Under the pieces are notes generated by a model. The model did not search any database and had not been told where the DNA came from. It saw only the letters and a list, made by a program, of their open reading frames with translations. DNA of 64,000 bases. It comes from Sacculina carcini (lineage: Eukaryota > Arthropoda > Thecostraca > Sacculinidae). The stretch is taken from assembly GCA_916048095.2 (NCBI GenBank), contig OU696575.1, forward strand, positions 934,501 through 998,500. The letters are read 5' to 3'. Shown here one piece after another: positions 10,728-24,900 of the stretch (its first letter is position 1; each line of letters opens with the position of its first letter). The translations under genes and the position numbers were made by a program.

Positions 10728-10804
10728 GCAGCACACACAGTGACGCACACATTATTTCGCCTATCATTCACCATTGATCAATGCCGTTGTTTCAATGTTG
10801 CTGC

Positions 10805-10810
10805 AATAAA
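10805..10810 (+). terminator. Poly(A) signal of the plus-strand METTL24-like gene
   Basis: A perfect AATAAA lies 78 bases after the TAA stop at 10727, a normal distance for an animal 3' UTR. It is followed within about 20 bases by a hAT-like insertion. Confidence 0.6.
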
Positions 10811-10824
10811 CTGACAATCTAAAC

Positions 10825-11086
10825 CAGTTGTCTGCAAGCTGTGTGTGTGGGAAATTGCCCATCGTTGAGAAATGTTTGGGGTTGCCAAAAGGAAGAAAGT
10901 TTGTGTTTTTATCTATCAGAATTCGTTTATTTTTGTTTCTAGTAATTTCTTGACAATCAACTTGGTGGAACAAGTTAACTTATTGGATTTCTCAGCGATG
11001 CTGTTCAGTGGAAAATGCTCTGAGACGAGTGGGTTCATGAATAAGATAAATTGGGAATCAGAGAAGAAAAAGTTCAAGAACCACTG
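10825..11086. mobile_element. Short hAT-like non-autonomous transposon with 8-bp target duplication
   Basis: The element starts CAGTTGTCTGCAAGCTG and ends AAGTTCAAGAACCACTG, the inverted-repeat style of hAT elements (CAGTGGT...ACCACTG). The flanks are atctaaac (10817-10824) and ttctaaac (11087-11094), matching at 7 of 8 positions, which fits the 8-bp target duplication of hAT transposition. It is about 262 bp with no transposase. Confidence 0.65.
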
Positions 11087-11865
11087 TTCTAAACAAACGT
11101 GAGTCGTGAGAGAAACCTTCATCTCACCTGTATTAGCACATCACTCAATTGTATCGAGATGGGATTGTGTTGTGGGACTATTCAACGCCACCTAAACACA
11201 TACATACACTCATATTCAACGCCACCTAAACACACACATACACTCTTATTCAACGCCACGTAAGCACACACATACACCTTGCTCTAGGTGACGCTGTACT
11301 ATTTCACCACCTTCAATCATTTTCACCTTCATATTCAACGTTTCATTGATTATGCCAATCGTGTGCTTTACTGTGTGTATATGTATGTATGTTAGTGTAT
11401 GTGTGTGTTTATGAGTGTGTACCTGTGTGTGTATGTGTGTGTGTATATAAAGTCAATGTGTGTGACTCACCAACATATACAAACAGAAATAGATACATAA
11501 TTATACAACAGCATATTTTAAATACACACACACACGTACAGAAACTGCCAAAAATGTGCAAAAAATTAGCATAAATTTATCCCTAAAATAAAGGCGCATT
11601 TTCATACTGTGTTCATTTTCTACAGGCTAGGCAAAATAACAATAATTAAACAAATCAATCAATAAATTGATGCATTATCTATTTGATTTCAATGCACGAA
11701 TCTTGCGAAATGCAAGCTGGTCAGAGTGAAGACTCATTGAACTGCTGGTTGCAATGCAGTGACATTTTTATGGCTACCATGTTTATGCCAGCCAATGTCA
11801 CGTCTGCTTAATGTCTAGCATACGATTGAAGCGTGCATCCGGATGTACGGCAAAAAACCAGCTAA
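11087..11865. other. Intergenic AT-rich sequence
   Basis: No exon or RNA gene is supported. It includes three imperfect copies of TATTCAACGCCAC with a CA-type spacer (about 11179-11265) and scattered TG/CA tracts. Confidence 0.6.
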
Positions 11866-12432
11866 CATACACACACACACACATACACATACACATGTAT
11901 ACTCACACACACACACACACGTATACACACATACACACACATACGGACACACACAAACATGCATACATGTATACACATATACATAGGATAAAAACGATAG
12001 AACACACATACATACCCAAACACACACATACACACATATGTAAACATATATACATACACACGTATACACACACATACGTATAGACACATACATATATACA
12101 CTCACAGACACACACAGACACACACAGACACACACATAGATGTACAAAGACACACATACACACGTATACACACATATACACACATGCATACACACATACA
12201 CACACTCACACATGCACACACATACATGCACAAATACACATATAAACACATATGTAAACATATATACATACACACGTAAAGACATATACATACACACATA
12301 CACACACATATACACATACACACACATATATATACACATACACACACATATACACATACACACACGTAAAGACATATACATACACACTTACACACACTCA
12401 TACATACACGTATAGATACATACACACACATA
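11866..12432. repeat. Compound CA/TA-rich microsatellite
   Basis: About 570 bp of mixed ACAC/ATAC repeats. Its long open frames on both strands (CVCV or THTH patterns) are artefacts of the repeat. Confidence 0.95.
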
Positions 12433-12701
12433 TTAATGTGCAGCTATGTGGTATGGTATTGTGTTGTGGTTTATACGTGTCGGTCTCGGTGAACTTGCAT
12501 TGAAATTGAGCGATAAGAAGCTTACCATGGAATACGAACATTGTGTGTGGTGATTTTGATGTTGTTCTGGATTAGGTTCGGTGGGCGATTTATTTAGCAT
12601 TCACATTGTGATGTAGAGAGTATAAGTCTCGTGGAATTGCTTCTGTCAGAAGTGTTGGTGTGTTGCTCGGTGATGGAGTAACCCTCGTGTGATAAACTCG
12701 T

Positions 12702-13007
12702 ATGAAAAAAATCAGAAAGAGTAAATCGATACATGCATTCAAAAATAGAAGTTATTTAGTACTATCTCAGAAAATACGTAAACATTGTTTAATTGCTTCA
12801 ACGATTACAACGATTGCTTCAACGATTATAATCGGTGGACATATTATGATAATGCAACGTTGCACAAATGCAATGCAACATCACGTTGCATCACGTGCTG
12901 TAGTCGCTATTAATGAGCGCTATTTCTCACAGCTTTTTCGACTTGTATTTGTGTGTACTGTAGTTTGTTTGTATTTTGTTATTATCGTTCAACCATATAT
13001 GGGCTAA
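12702..13007 (+). CDS. Doubtful 101-codon open frame with two hydrophobic segments
   Basis: An ATG-started frame ending TAA, with AATAAA overlapping and following the stop. It encodes a basic N-terminus, a hydrophobic Ile/Thr-rich stretch (about residues 30-50) and a second hydrophobic stretch near the C-terminus (LFRLVFVCTVVCLYFVIIV). No family is recognised. Parts of the frame derive from short internal repeats (ACGATTACAACGATTGCTTC), so it may be chance. Upstream and downstream sequence holds no other exon. Confidence 0.2.
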   Translation: MKKIRKSKSIHAFKNRSYLVLSQKIRKHCLIASTITTIASTIIIGGHIMIMQRCTNAMQHHVASRAVVAINERYFSQLFRLVFVCTVVCLYFVIIVQPYMG

Positions 13008-13568
13008 TAAACTTTCAAGTTTCCAACAGTTCGGCATTGTGCGGAATTGTATGACCACTTCTTTGCGATAATTCTTATACCAACAAATTTCACAGAAAAA
13101 CATATTCTTGGCCTGCTTTAGTGAATCCCTTGGTTATGAGGAGTTGATGGAAACATTTGATGGGGCTTCAACCCCCCTGAGCCAAAGAAAGAAGTCACAG
13201 AACACATTAACAAGGTGACACACACACATACACACACACACACACACACACATACACACACACACAAGTGTGTGTGTGTGTGACCTTTATATGTGATTAT
13301 ATAGATAATTAGAATTCAGAGCTTGTGTTGGGTACGCTTTTGTGATATCAATTGAAAATAACCATATTTTGTAGTTTTTTTGTTGTTCTATATATCAGGG
13401 GCTCTTGAAGGGGAGTACACGCAACCCCTAGGGAGTGAAACTTGGTTGCTCAGGGATGCAAGGATTTATGTGCGGGAAAAAATATGAAAAAATATTTTTT
13501 ACCTAAATTTATATATTTACTGGAAGAATATTTTGACCAAAAATGGTATCTTATACACGGGAAAATAT

Positions 13569-13648
<80 letters not shown>

Positions 13649-13932
13649 GTGCTTACATTAAGAGGAAGTTGTATTGACTGCACAAACTAATCTTGGCAAA
13701 GTTGTGTCTTTCAGGCGTATCCAAACGGAAAACAATCGGACGATAAACGAGAATTCCACGCTCCAAATATGCTTCATACTTTCATTTTTAATTCAGATGT
13801 TATAACAAACACACTGTCGTATCATACCACTGACCATATTTTCCAGCCATCTATTTGTGTTTGAATTTGAATCTCGCTCTTGTTTCGCAGTCTGGGCGAT
13901 GGTGAATTGTAGCCACAGCAGAATTATGCATA
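13008..13932. other. Intergenic region with microsatellites
   Basis: Holds (CA)n with a short inverted (TG)n (about 13217-13283), a (TA)n run of about 75 bp (13571-13645) and otherwise AT-rich sequence. No exon is supported. Confidence 0.6.
13571..13645. repeat. (TA)n microsatellite
   Basis: About 37 uninterrupted TA units. Confidence 0.95.
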
Positions 13933-14574
13933 TTATGCTTGTTCTGTTTGTGAGGGAAGCAAATGGCTGTTGTCGCGACTACGGAGGCCACGATGACAAA
14001 GAAGGTAGAATTTCTTGTAGCAGCCAACGGGTCGAACATCGCCGGAAATATAGTACTTGAGCACGACCACATAGCCAGCCGGTTGAATCAGGGCTATGAC
14101 CGTGAAAACAAACGCCACATCGGCCACCAACGCCGCGAAGCAATTGAGAACGACGTACGTGTTGAGAATGGCAGCGAAGAAGACACACGGAATCATGAGA
14201 CCGGCCAATACCAGCCAACACAAGATGGTACTGCAGTTGCCTGTGATAGCTCCGGCAATCAACACGGCATTGGTGAGAGTGTAGATTGAGCAGGGAATTA
14301 GAGAAATGTCGATGATAACAGTGTAGGTCGACCTGACACAGGTGTTATCGTTCTGGCGGTGAATTTGTGTTGAATTCATCAGTGATTCATTGGATGCGTT
14401 GTCCTCACCCGATGTCGACTCGATTGTGTTTTTGCTTTGTCTCAAGTCCATGCCGAGCCAAGCTGTGAAGCAGATACTGTAGATGAGCAGCAACGAGGCT
14501 ACGATCGAGATGAGGCTGGGTCGGTTCCAAAGACTATAGTGCTGCCTCTCAACCATTTCCATGCGGGATATCAT
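13933..14574 (-). CDS. Four-span membrane protein, family not recognised
   Basis: A single exon of 213 codons from a true ATG. Hydrophobic segments lie at about 20-42, 84-109, 114-137 and 139-175, giving a four-helix topology. The loop between helices 1 and 2 has three N-glycosylation sequons in a row (NAS, NES and NST within 59-69) and a Cys at 79, so it is probably outside the cell or lumenal. The short basic C-terminal tail has several Cys and Ser. The shape recalls small four-span families of arthropods and LAPTM/tetraspan-like proteins, but no diagnostic motif is present, so I give no function. Codon use is balanced, and the frame is too long for AT-rich noise. Confidence 0.6.
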   Translation of the reverse strand: MISRMEMVERQHYSLWNRPSLISIVASLLLIYSICFTAWLGMDLRQSKNTIESTSGEDNASNESLMNSTQIHRQNDNTCVRSTYTVIIDISLIPCSIYTLTNAVLIAGAITGNCSTILCWLVLAGLMIPCVFFAAILNTYVVLNCFAALVADVAFVFTVIALIQPAGYVVVLKYYISGDVRPVGCYKKFYLLCHRGLRSRDNSHLLPSQTEQA

Positions 14575-15272
14575 GAGACCAGATTAGCGACCAGATTTTA
14601 CACTCAAAATTGACAATATGACTTCTGTTGTCTTCAAGCGACGAACACGGTTAAAACTCAGCTCAACGACACCACTGATAAGCCTTCTTATCAACTGAAC
14701 ACTCGCCGAGTGACTGAAACCAAGCCTGCATGATAATGATTTCATGAGATTATTGCACGATACTCCTCACGTGATTATTAACTAGTGTGCCCTCTATCAA
14801 ACACTGACACACACACACACACACAAACAAACTCAAACACACAAACACACAAACATGCAAGCACATACACACACAGATACCCACACACACACACACACAC
14901 AGACACACACACACAAACACATACAAACAGACACACACTAGTATATTTATTTATGATTTTGAGAAATCAGGTTTTTATAACGTTGCTTGATATAGTTAAT
15001 AGTTTTGTGAATTGTTCACTATATATCAAAAACATTATAATATAAAAACATAATTTAGTATTAAATTGTTTTCTTTATGCTAAGAAAGAACATTTATTTG
15101 AACTATTTTAATATTCATCACTTGACATGGATATAATGAAAAAACTGGAAGTACTAAAGATGTCACGCCACGAGATTGGCTAAATATTTTCTGTAGATAG
15201 GACGTTTTGACTAGCACTGTTTCAGTATAGATTTCACTTCATTCGGGATTTGTATACAGTGTTACTTCAAAA
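14575..15272. other. Divergent intergenic region between the membrane protein and the SPEF2-like gene
   Basis: The starts at 14574 (-) and 15273 (+) face away from each other across about 700 bp, so this may hold both promoters. It contains a (CA)n-rich stretch (about 14806-14936). I see no TATA box that can be assigned. Confidence 0.5.
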
Positions 15273-18200
15273 ATGTTTTCTGTTTTGAAGTCATATGATG
15301 AAACAATACATGGAGCCATACAACGATGGCTCAACGAAGATTTGAGAATTAAAATTGAAGCTGAAAATGAGCATTTTTGTCGACAATTCTCCGACGGTAA
15401 GCAAGCACTAATTTTGATTAAACAAAAAAAGTTTTCATATATCTAATATTAATATCTATTTAAGATTTTTTTAAATTTCTGTTTCGTTCAGTTTAATTAA
15501 ACAAAATAAAGTGTTCATATATCTAATATTTACATCTATTTAACATTTCAGTTTAGTTTTTGTATATCAAGTCAAGGGTATTACTATATATAACTTCAAT
15601 TATTTGCTTTAAATGACACATGCTTAACTTAAATTTAATAAGATATAACACTTGAGACTTACAGGACATATGTTGAGTTTATGAACAAAAAAAGGTAAAT
15701 TATAATTGCCTCATAATTATTATTTAAAAGTATAGCATATTGGTCCTGTGACCTTAAATGAAATATATAAAACAATCAATTATAGATTAAATGATTGTAA
15801 AAGGAAAAATTCAGGAAAATATCAAATTCTTGTGCGAATAAATATTTTTGTCCTTTGTATTAAAACGTTGAAATGGTGTGGAAGAACACGTTTAATTCGC
15901 GCTTACCACTGTTGAAAATATTCTAGGCAAGCTGATAGCAGAAATTCTCTGCAAGAAACACATATTTCCCAGCAGCCAGTTGAAGAAGATTGACAAAAAT
16001 CAGTCATATTCAGGCAGGTGGGAATTCCAGCATCTTTCTCGTTCTGTTTCTATGCTATATTTCTATGCGAAATGTAAACACACAACTATACAACTCCTTA
16101 TATTGTTTTTGCGAACAAATATATGTAGAAATTAATCCAAGTAAATATACTGTAATATATTCGCTTATAATCGACGCATAAATTTCAATTCATTTTGATA
16201 ATTTGGGAATAATATTACTTGTTTCTAAAAAAATGAAAATTTACATGATAAATTTTGATAAACATACAATTTCATTTGAATTTTATATATAAATATTTAA
16301 TATTGCCATGATAGAAAATATATTTTGGTTTTATTTAATTTCTATACAAAGTAACGGAATCATATACATATTGCCAAGAAATTAAATATATTTTCATGAT
16401 AGAAAAAATATAAATGATATATTTTAATTATTTCCACCTCATAACATTATAAACTAAATTATAAAATATGCTAGCTTTAAACGATATATCACTTAATTCT
16501 ACAGGCACGCCTTTAAATACACAAATATTGCTCAATTTTTTTGCAGATTGCGAAATTTCATGTTGCTCTCGCCCTACTTGAGGAGGGTGGGGATAAAACT
16601 GAGTGTTGCAGACACAAGATGCATTATTGCAGGAGACACGAACCCTCTGACTAATCTCATTCTGGAAGTGAGCTGAAAACAAATTCACATTACATTAATC
16701 CACATTAAAATAGTTTGATCCTGTATTATAATGTTTGAAACGTTTGTTAAAGCATGACTATTTCCATTTATTATTTTTATTCCAGCATTACAACATTTTA
16801 GATTTAACAATATTTGAATATAGTGAATATTTTTCACATTTTTAATCACGTGATTAATGTTTTGTCAGTGCGCTCTTAATTCCTGCATGTTTGCGAGTAT
16901 TTAAGAATATTCAGAGTGGACAATTAGTGTAAAATTCTGGATTATATATGTAAAAATTGTGAAAGCAGGAATTCGGCATGATAATTGAGCTACAATCGTG
17001 CACAATTTATTTGCAATTTGACATCATGTCAAACGCACACTGCCCTAAGCTTGTGCTTTTTAAAAAAACGAAACAGTATCCGATGAAAGCCTAAAAAGAT
17101 GTGAGTATTTATATTATTAGTAGTATATTATTTATATTATTACTTTTGTTTCACTTAATTCCAAACAAAAGTTTGCCATAAAATTATACTTGATTGTGAA
17201 ATTGACTTAATATCATGAAATTTGGCGGAATAATATTGGCATATTGTAATAAATTAAGCCAAGTTGGTCTTTTTATGCTTGCACAAAAGATATACTACAC
17301 TTTACGAAAGCCAAATGCAGACATATGCAACAATCTTGCACAATTTGGTCATCCGTCCAATTTCGACAAGACAAATCTGCAACGCACGCCCAATCACCGC
17401 AAACAAGTGACAAAGTTGCAATGCAACAAGGATGACACACAGGTGTTGCACAAATGTTCATCATATTATATTGTGCTCTTGCAAGAGTTTCCAGGACAAA
17501 TTCTTGCTATTTTCGGAAAATAATAATTACTTATTGGTCATTTGTTAATTTGGTGATTCAATTTCAGTTGTTCTTCTGAATGAATTTGCTGAACAATTTG
17601 CTTCAATTCTACACGCTTTTTTATCCTAAAAATACAAAAAAATACAAAAGCAAGTGTAATTTACACCCAGATAAAATTCTGTGGCATCTCATTTATTTGA
17701 AAACAATTTATTTATAATTTTCAGGAGAATCTAACAGAAAGCACGGAGTCAAACGATCAGCAAATCAGAGACACATCGATTACCACACCCGCGACTTCCT
17801 ATGGTAGTTGCATTTACCCAACCCACAATTTCTCATTTACCCAACCCACAATTTCTCATTTACCCAACCCACAATTTCTCATTTACCCAACCCACAAGTT
17901 CTCATTTACCCAACCCACAATTTCTCATTTACCACATCCACATTGGGTAGCAATCATATAACGACCCAGACATGACAAACACATGATTTATTTCGCAGAT
18001 GCTGTACATTTCTCCACGGACAAAACACACTCAAAATACACAGCAATGTACGAAGAGATAAAGGCATTTGAAAAGCGCCTTGCAAACTCGAGACCAAACG
18101 TATCAGAGCGTTCTTCATTTGAGGTTGGAATTGTGTGCGCGTGTGTGTGTGTGTGTATGTGCGGGTGCTGTGAGTGTTTGTGTTCGCTTCACCTGGTTTC

Positions 18201-18730
18201 ATTTATACAGTGTACTCTTCCCTTTCCATGTTTTTGCTCTTCTGTGTCTGTCTGTCTGTCTGTCTGTCTGTTGATGCCCAAGATGCATGCATATTGTAGC
18301 CATGTAATTTATAGTGTTCAAACTGTTTTCATTTCATCATTATCCATTGATATAATTTATAATAATAATAATAATAATGCAATGTTGTCACGTGTCAGAG
18401 GTGGACCCAGCCTGAAATGCCTGATGAAGACGCGGCTCGTGATTTTGTGGACAATATCAAGCAGAAACGTCGGGAACAGGTGAGGCTGCAGCATCTCAGA
18501 CAACGCTTGAGAAAACGGCTATATCTGCATCTGCTGGACGACGAGAGATCGCAACAAAAACAGCAGCAAACACACGAGCTTCTCACGTGTATATTGACAC
18601 CGACCAATTCCCAGCAAGCTCTCAACGAACGCTTGCACGAGATCAGAAGATTGCGAGATGTGATGCTGCAAAACAGATTGGAGAGGAATGAGTATCTGAA
18701 GGTGAGTTCCTATTTCATTAATAATTATAT

Positions 18731-18799
<69 letters not shown>

Positions 18800-21700
18800 A
18801 TATATTATTAATATATATTATTAATATATTATAATATATATTATTAATAATATATAATTATATTCTAATTACTGCTGTTTTAGTCGCAGAAACAGCAAAT
18901 ATAAACTTGTAAAACAATTATTACAGATGCAGTTATAATACTTTTAATTGGTTTCGTTTGAAAAGTGACTTGATGGCTGTTGTTGAATGTTTTTATATAG
19001 TATGGATGATAGGTAGAAGCGGTTACGTCAGCTATTTAAGCGAAGTGGAATATCTGTGTACGACAAGTCGTCAAATTAGAGAATTTACTGCATTTACTGC
19101 AGAGCTAAGAAAAAAATATTAAAAATATATTAGTCGGATGTATTAAATTAATCTACTGCAATAATAAAACATCTTTTTTGTTGTTATAAAATTATATCAG
19201 ATGTGTGTCTAGATAGTTATTATTCTAAAAAAGTTAATATGGAGTCATATATTTTGTTTGTGAAGTTTTTATATCAAATTATTATTTTGTTAAACTGGCT
19301 TAGTTTATGTTGTCTGTGTTGATTTTGTCAGGAACTTCGCGAAGCTGAATTTGAGAAAGTTCAACTGAAAAACATGCATCTCTTGCAAGAGAAAAGAGCG
19401 GAATTTATTCAGCAGCTCTGCAAAGATAGACAGATTCAGCAAGTGTTGAAGGCCGAGAGAAACGAGTTGATTAGAAAACAAAACAAGAAAATGGCAAGGA
19501 ATATTGTTAACTTTGCTGTTGACCAAGCAATTTTAACAGGCCAATATAGATTCAACTCTGCACAAAAGTAAGTCAGCAAAAATCTTGTTGTCAGCTTGAT
19601 TCAATGTCGAAATTTTATCAGGTTTAAAATGCAAGTGTGTGAGTTCAATTTGTGTTAACAGACAATTACTCTTTGCTCTCATCAAATTGTACGTTTGAAT
19701 TTTATTAGTCGTCAGTTGGAAGTGTCATTATACAATCTCAGAATCCGTTTGTATTCTGATCTACAGAGAAGTTCCACTTGACAAGAAGAATCAGTGGAGC
19801 CACCTGTTCTGTCTTGGTCACAAGTTGATCTGCCAAGACCACATTCAGCAGAAGGAGAACGAAGCCGCTTTAATAAAATATTATGTAGATGCATATTTGG
19901 AGCTTGGAGATTCATGGACATCGCATTTGGACTCTGCTCAAGCGAATGAGAAACGCGCGAAGGTTTGCTCAAAGTCCTGTCCTGTTATTGGACACACAGT
20001 TGATAAGATTCTGCGATTTGTTCATCCGATCGTACTGTCGGCAGAAGGCAAGTTGTTGCGAACTGAGTTTGTGCTATTGGTCGCTGTTGTCGGCAAGCCA
20101 TATTCTGGCAAGACTGCCTGTCTTCAAGAAATCACACGACGAGACGGAATATTTTCAGTGAATGTTGGCGAGATGGTCAGAAGTTCGCTGGAAGCATACG
20201 AACGAGAACTTGAAGAACAAGTCAATGATATGTCTGAAATCAGCTCAAACAATGATATCGAGTCTAAAGAACAGTCTGGTGAAAATGATGTCAAATACAG
20301 CATCGATCATGCGTTGGTTGTTGATCAAACAAACTTCGACACAACGTCGAATAGTGAAATTTTGGAAGAGGAACCAGTATGTCCAAAAGCTGATAATGAT
20401 CAAGATTCAATTGCGGAAGGCGCAAACAACTCTACCACAACTCCAAGATCATCTATGCCAAATAACAATAAAGATAGCGACTTAATCAGTCATCACGATA
20501 TCACAGACTCAAATAGAAAGGTCTCAGCAGACATCATCAGCGGTGGTGGGACGGTGAAATTGTTTTCAGACGCAGCACAGATGGGAAAAGAGGCGCTGGA
20601 AAGCATGAAGGCAGGAGAAAAAGTTTCCGATGAGCTGATTCTGAGAATGTTGGCCCTGCGATTGAATAAGATGCCTGATGGTTCAGTGTGTCTAATAGAC
20701 GGCTTTCCCGCCAATATAATACAGGCAAAGGCGTTTGAGAAGATGCTGGGAGGAAATGATTACGACTCTGAGAGCAAATTCGACGAGCAAACAAACACTA
20801 CGAAGACATTTCCAGGAAAGATTATGAATGATTTCCATGTCACAGAATACGACAGAATTCAAAAGAAAGGAGACGATATTAAATCTAATGAAATAATACA
20901 ACAAGATACCGAAAATTCATCGTCTTCAAATCTAAATGCCACTAAGAAAGAAGGCATATTATCCACATCAAATCGGCTTCCCCTCAGCTCACTGCTGGAG
21001 TCAAGCGATAAAAGTGTGGATGAAACCAACGTAAAACCTGTCTTGAATGCATTATTTGAGCTGGATGTGTGTGAAGAGGAAGTGTATCGTCGCTTGCAGT
21101 CTGAAAAACTCGCCGAATATGACGCCAAACAGCACAACGTGTCTCCCGTGGAGGATTTCTCCGACTCGTGTGTAATCGATACAAAATGTGTGGCCGCCCA
21201 TTGCTCGAGCTATGATGAACACATGCAACATGTCCTGGATTTCTGCTGCGACCACGGGTGTCTAGTGAGCAGGATCGACGCAGAAAACAGTCCACAGGAA
21301 GTGGCTAATTGTGTGCTCACTGAAATAGACAAGCATCTCGATATTATTCGGCAGCGTCATTTAGCCGAGATGAACTTTCATGATCGCATAGAAAGTGTAT
21401 CAACATATTTGGAGTATGAAGGGCAGAATGATGAGGTGGATGGGCAGAACGGTGAGACAGGGATAGTTGAAACAAGCAGAGCGCAGAGTCAAAACAAAAA
21501 CGACAAGCCAACGAATCCACCCAGTGGTGCAGCATCTGTTTCAAAGTCCAAGAGTGGAAATAAAACGTCGAAAAAAGACCCGAAGATTCAGCGCGACGAA
21601 TCAGCTGCCATCATTCCCAAGCCACCTCCGTTGCCCGTTCCAGGAGAATTCGGATATCGTTTTATCGATGAAGCGCCAGCCAACGATATGTACCAGGTGC

Positions 21701-21868
21701 GACCAAAACCGATTAACTGCTTAAAACTCATCAATTGCGAGATAATTTGCATTAAAATTTTCAAATACTACAAAGACACCTTAATGATTTATTTAAGCTT
21801 GCCAGTATATTGGGGTGTTTTTCAGATAGCGTAAAAATTTGCACATGGGTGTGTATGTATGTGTGTGT

Positions 21869-21921
<53 letters not shown>

Positions 21922-24900
21922 TCGTGATTCTACAGTTATTGGCCGAGGCATGGGCAAAAATGGAGACGGTGTATCTTGAAGAGGTGCATTCTTGTTTGGG
22001 TCGACATTTCATAACAAAGTCGGATATAGAGGATCATTTGACAAACATTCGCGAGACATTTGAAATTATCATGAGGAAACCGAGTCGACGGCAAAATATG
22101 ATTGATCAGTGAGTTATTTGTGGCTTATACAAGATAAATATAAATATTTTCATTCTAATCTTCCAGTGAATTTTGAGTTATTATTATTATTAATAATTGT
22201 TTTAATTTCGTTTGGTGTAAAATCATCATGCATTAACTGTCACTGACAAATATTATTATATAAGACGCTGTAACAATCACTTGCATTGAATATGAAAAAT
22301 ATATTTCCCCCTTGCAGCCATAATTAGCGTAAAAATTCTATGGGAACAGCATGTCATTATATTTTTGAAGCATTCCGCTGTAGTTTCGTTCAATAAGAGG
22401 GTGCCGCATTATTTTTCGATTAAATGGCCAGAATTTTTTAGAAGATACGGTATATTTTCTGGATGAAAAGAGAACCAGAAAACGTATACATATTTATTGA
22501 GCAAAATACACAACTACAGGGCGATTACTGGTAAATAATTACAAAATATATAATAAAAATATCGTGACATATCGCTTTTGTAGCTGTCAGAGTTACGCTT
22601 AAATAGAGGTGTCGTTCTATTAGAGTTCTTATGGTATATCAAGCGAAATATATTTCAGTTTCGTGGTGGACTACAACCAGATTGAAGACTATATCCGTTT
22701 GGACGAAGAGATCAAGAGTGAATTGCATCTACGAGTGAAAACGCTCAATGATTGCATTACTCAAGAGATGGACGAAAAAAGATTGTCTGTTGAACAATTC
22801 TTCTTCTCGGCAATGACAGATGGTTATATCGACGATAAGTGAGTGAGCAAATTCGATTACAAATTTGCCAAATGAAAAGTTGTTCCTATGTACTTATGGA
22901 ATATTGTTAAAAAACATATTTCTGTTGGTCAAAATTATTTTCGTCATTTGTAAATTCTCCAAAATATTATTCCGGGCGATTTTAACCGATATCCAAATGT
23001 ACATAAATATGCTTCAAAAACACATTTTTCTCACAATCTGGTATTTTTAGATTTAATTTTGTGGGTAAATTCGCTGAGGAAATGATATATTCTTCGTGCA
23101 TTATTGATCTAACATATTGAAATATATCGTATTACAGGTATAAGAGCACAGACAACTTCTTCAGAATTGGCCACCTAAGTTATCTGATATTTTGCTCCTG
23201 TCAGATTCGCCCTGATGTACAACGAGTGGACTACACTGATGTTGTTGGAGGTCAACAGGTCTCATTTCACGTGGCTCTTTCTAGAGGCATATTACTTGTC
23301 GCTCTCGCAAGCTGGTGCACCTGAAAAAGATATGGATGTGTACTATTTGAAATATAGTAAGTGAGCCATGTCGTAAAGTGCAAACACTCTGGTTTTATTA
23401 GCTGACTTACATAAATATTTTATTTTATTTCTGCGCATGATTGCTTTGTTCAGGTTTGCTTGCAAAAACAGAAAAGTCAAATATTTTTGTGACTGGTTAT
23501 TTTGATTCTGATGCTACAAAACAGTTTGTTGTTTTAGCTGAAAAATGTGAGTGCTGTTAAACGGGTCTTGTGCAAAATTGTGTTTTTCCTAAACACACAA
23601 CCGTGAGTGAGTGATTTAATGGGTAATTTTTGTTACAGCTATGGCGGACATTCCGGTACGTTGTGCTGACGTCTACTGCTCAACAGAAGATGCGCAATCA
23701 GTCAAATCGCACGCAAAATCTGTGGCGTCCACACGTTCAGCAGCACTGGGCCCAAATTCAGCCAAGGTACGCTACCATGAGTTGGACAAGGACAAGCTGG
23801 TACCTCTGCAAATCAAGTCAAACCAGCTCAATGCACCTCAATTTTCTCCGGGGAATGATTTCAGTCGCGAATTGACGCCCGTCTGGGATCAGCATTTGGA
23901 AGTCAGCTACAAGACTTTCACAACGTCCTTGGTGCGAGCTTATGAGGCGACAGATAAATACCTGCGCAACATTCTCCAGCCCGGCGAGGCAAAGGAGAAG
24001 ACAAAAGCGAAGAAGACGGCCAAAGCAGGTGGAGGAGGGAAAGAAGGAAAGAATCGCCCGGAGCTGGTTGAACCCACAGTGGGAGCTTCAAGTGGGCAGC
24101 AGAAAAATCACAAGATACTCTGCGAATACCTGGCTGCATCCAAGGAGGAATTCACTCGTTGTCAAACTCGTTTGCAGCTGATTCTCCAGCGAGCCACGGC
24201 TGAGATGCGCGCGCTCTCTCAATTACACGCGGAATTCTTCGAGCGTTTGTGGTCTGTGATGCAAGGCAAGTACGATCGGGAAGTGCGATGCGCCGCGCAG
24301 ATGAGCCAGTATTTGTTGCATAAAATTGAGACGGAAGAACCGCTTGAGTCGCGTGTAGTTTTTGCCGATGACACCATTGTTCTGGATGCCGGAATGAAGC
24401 CGGAAATTCCTCCTGTTTGCGACCCGCTTCCTTTACGCCGCCAGCTGCAAAATACAGGTCGATTCAACATAGCTCAAGTGATGTGGATGTACGAGCAATG
24501 GAAGGCGATGTTCGCTGACAACGTTATTTCTTGCTCGCAATTCTGTGTCACCATGCAGCACTTGATAGTGTGTGCCTTCGACTGTCAGAACATTCCTGCC
24601 AAATGGCAGATGCTGAGTGTGGATCAAGTGAACTGTTTGTGCGATCAACTGTGCAACAACGACAAGGTCAGCCTCAAGTAGTTGTTGAAGCTCTATCTAG
24701 TTATAATGTTTCTTGCTATAAGACCCACCGGTGCGTCATATTGCGATTTAAAAAACAAATTCTTCAAAAACATTATAGACAGTGATTTTATGCATAAAAT
24801 GAAACAAAAATTTATTGAAACTGTTTATTTATTATACTATTTCTGAAGAATGAAGCAAAATTTATTAATAAAATTTAATTTAAAAATATAAGTTAGTTTA

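Noticed and set aside
16428-16688. Minus-strand frame of 86 codons
   Set aside because: It is the antisense shadow of SPEF2 exon 16547-16667, whose plus-strand frame matches the CH-like domain.
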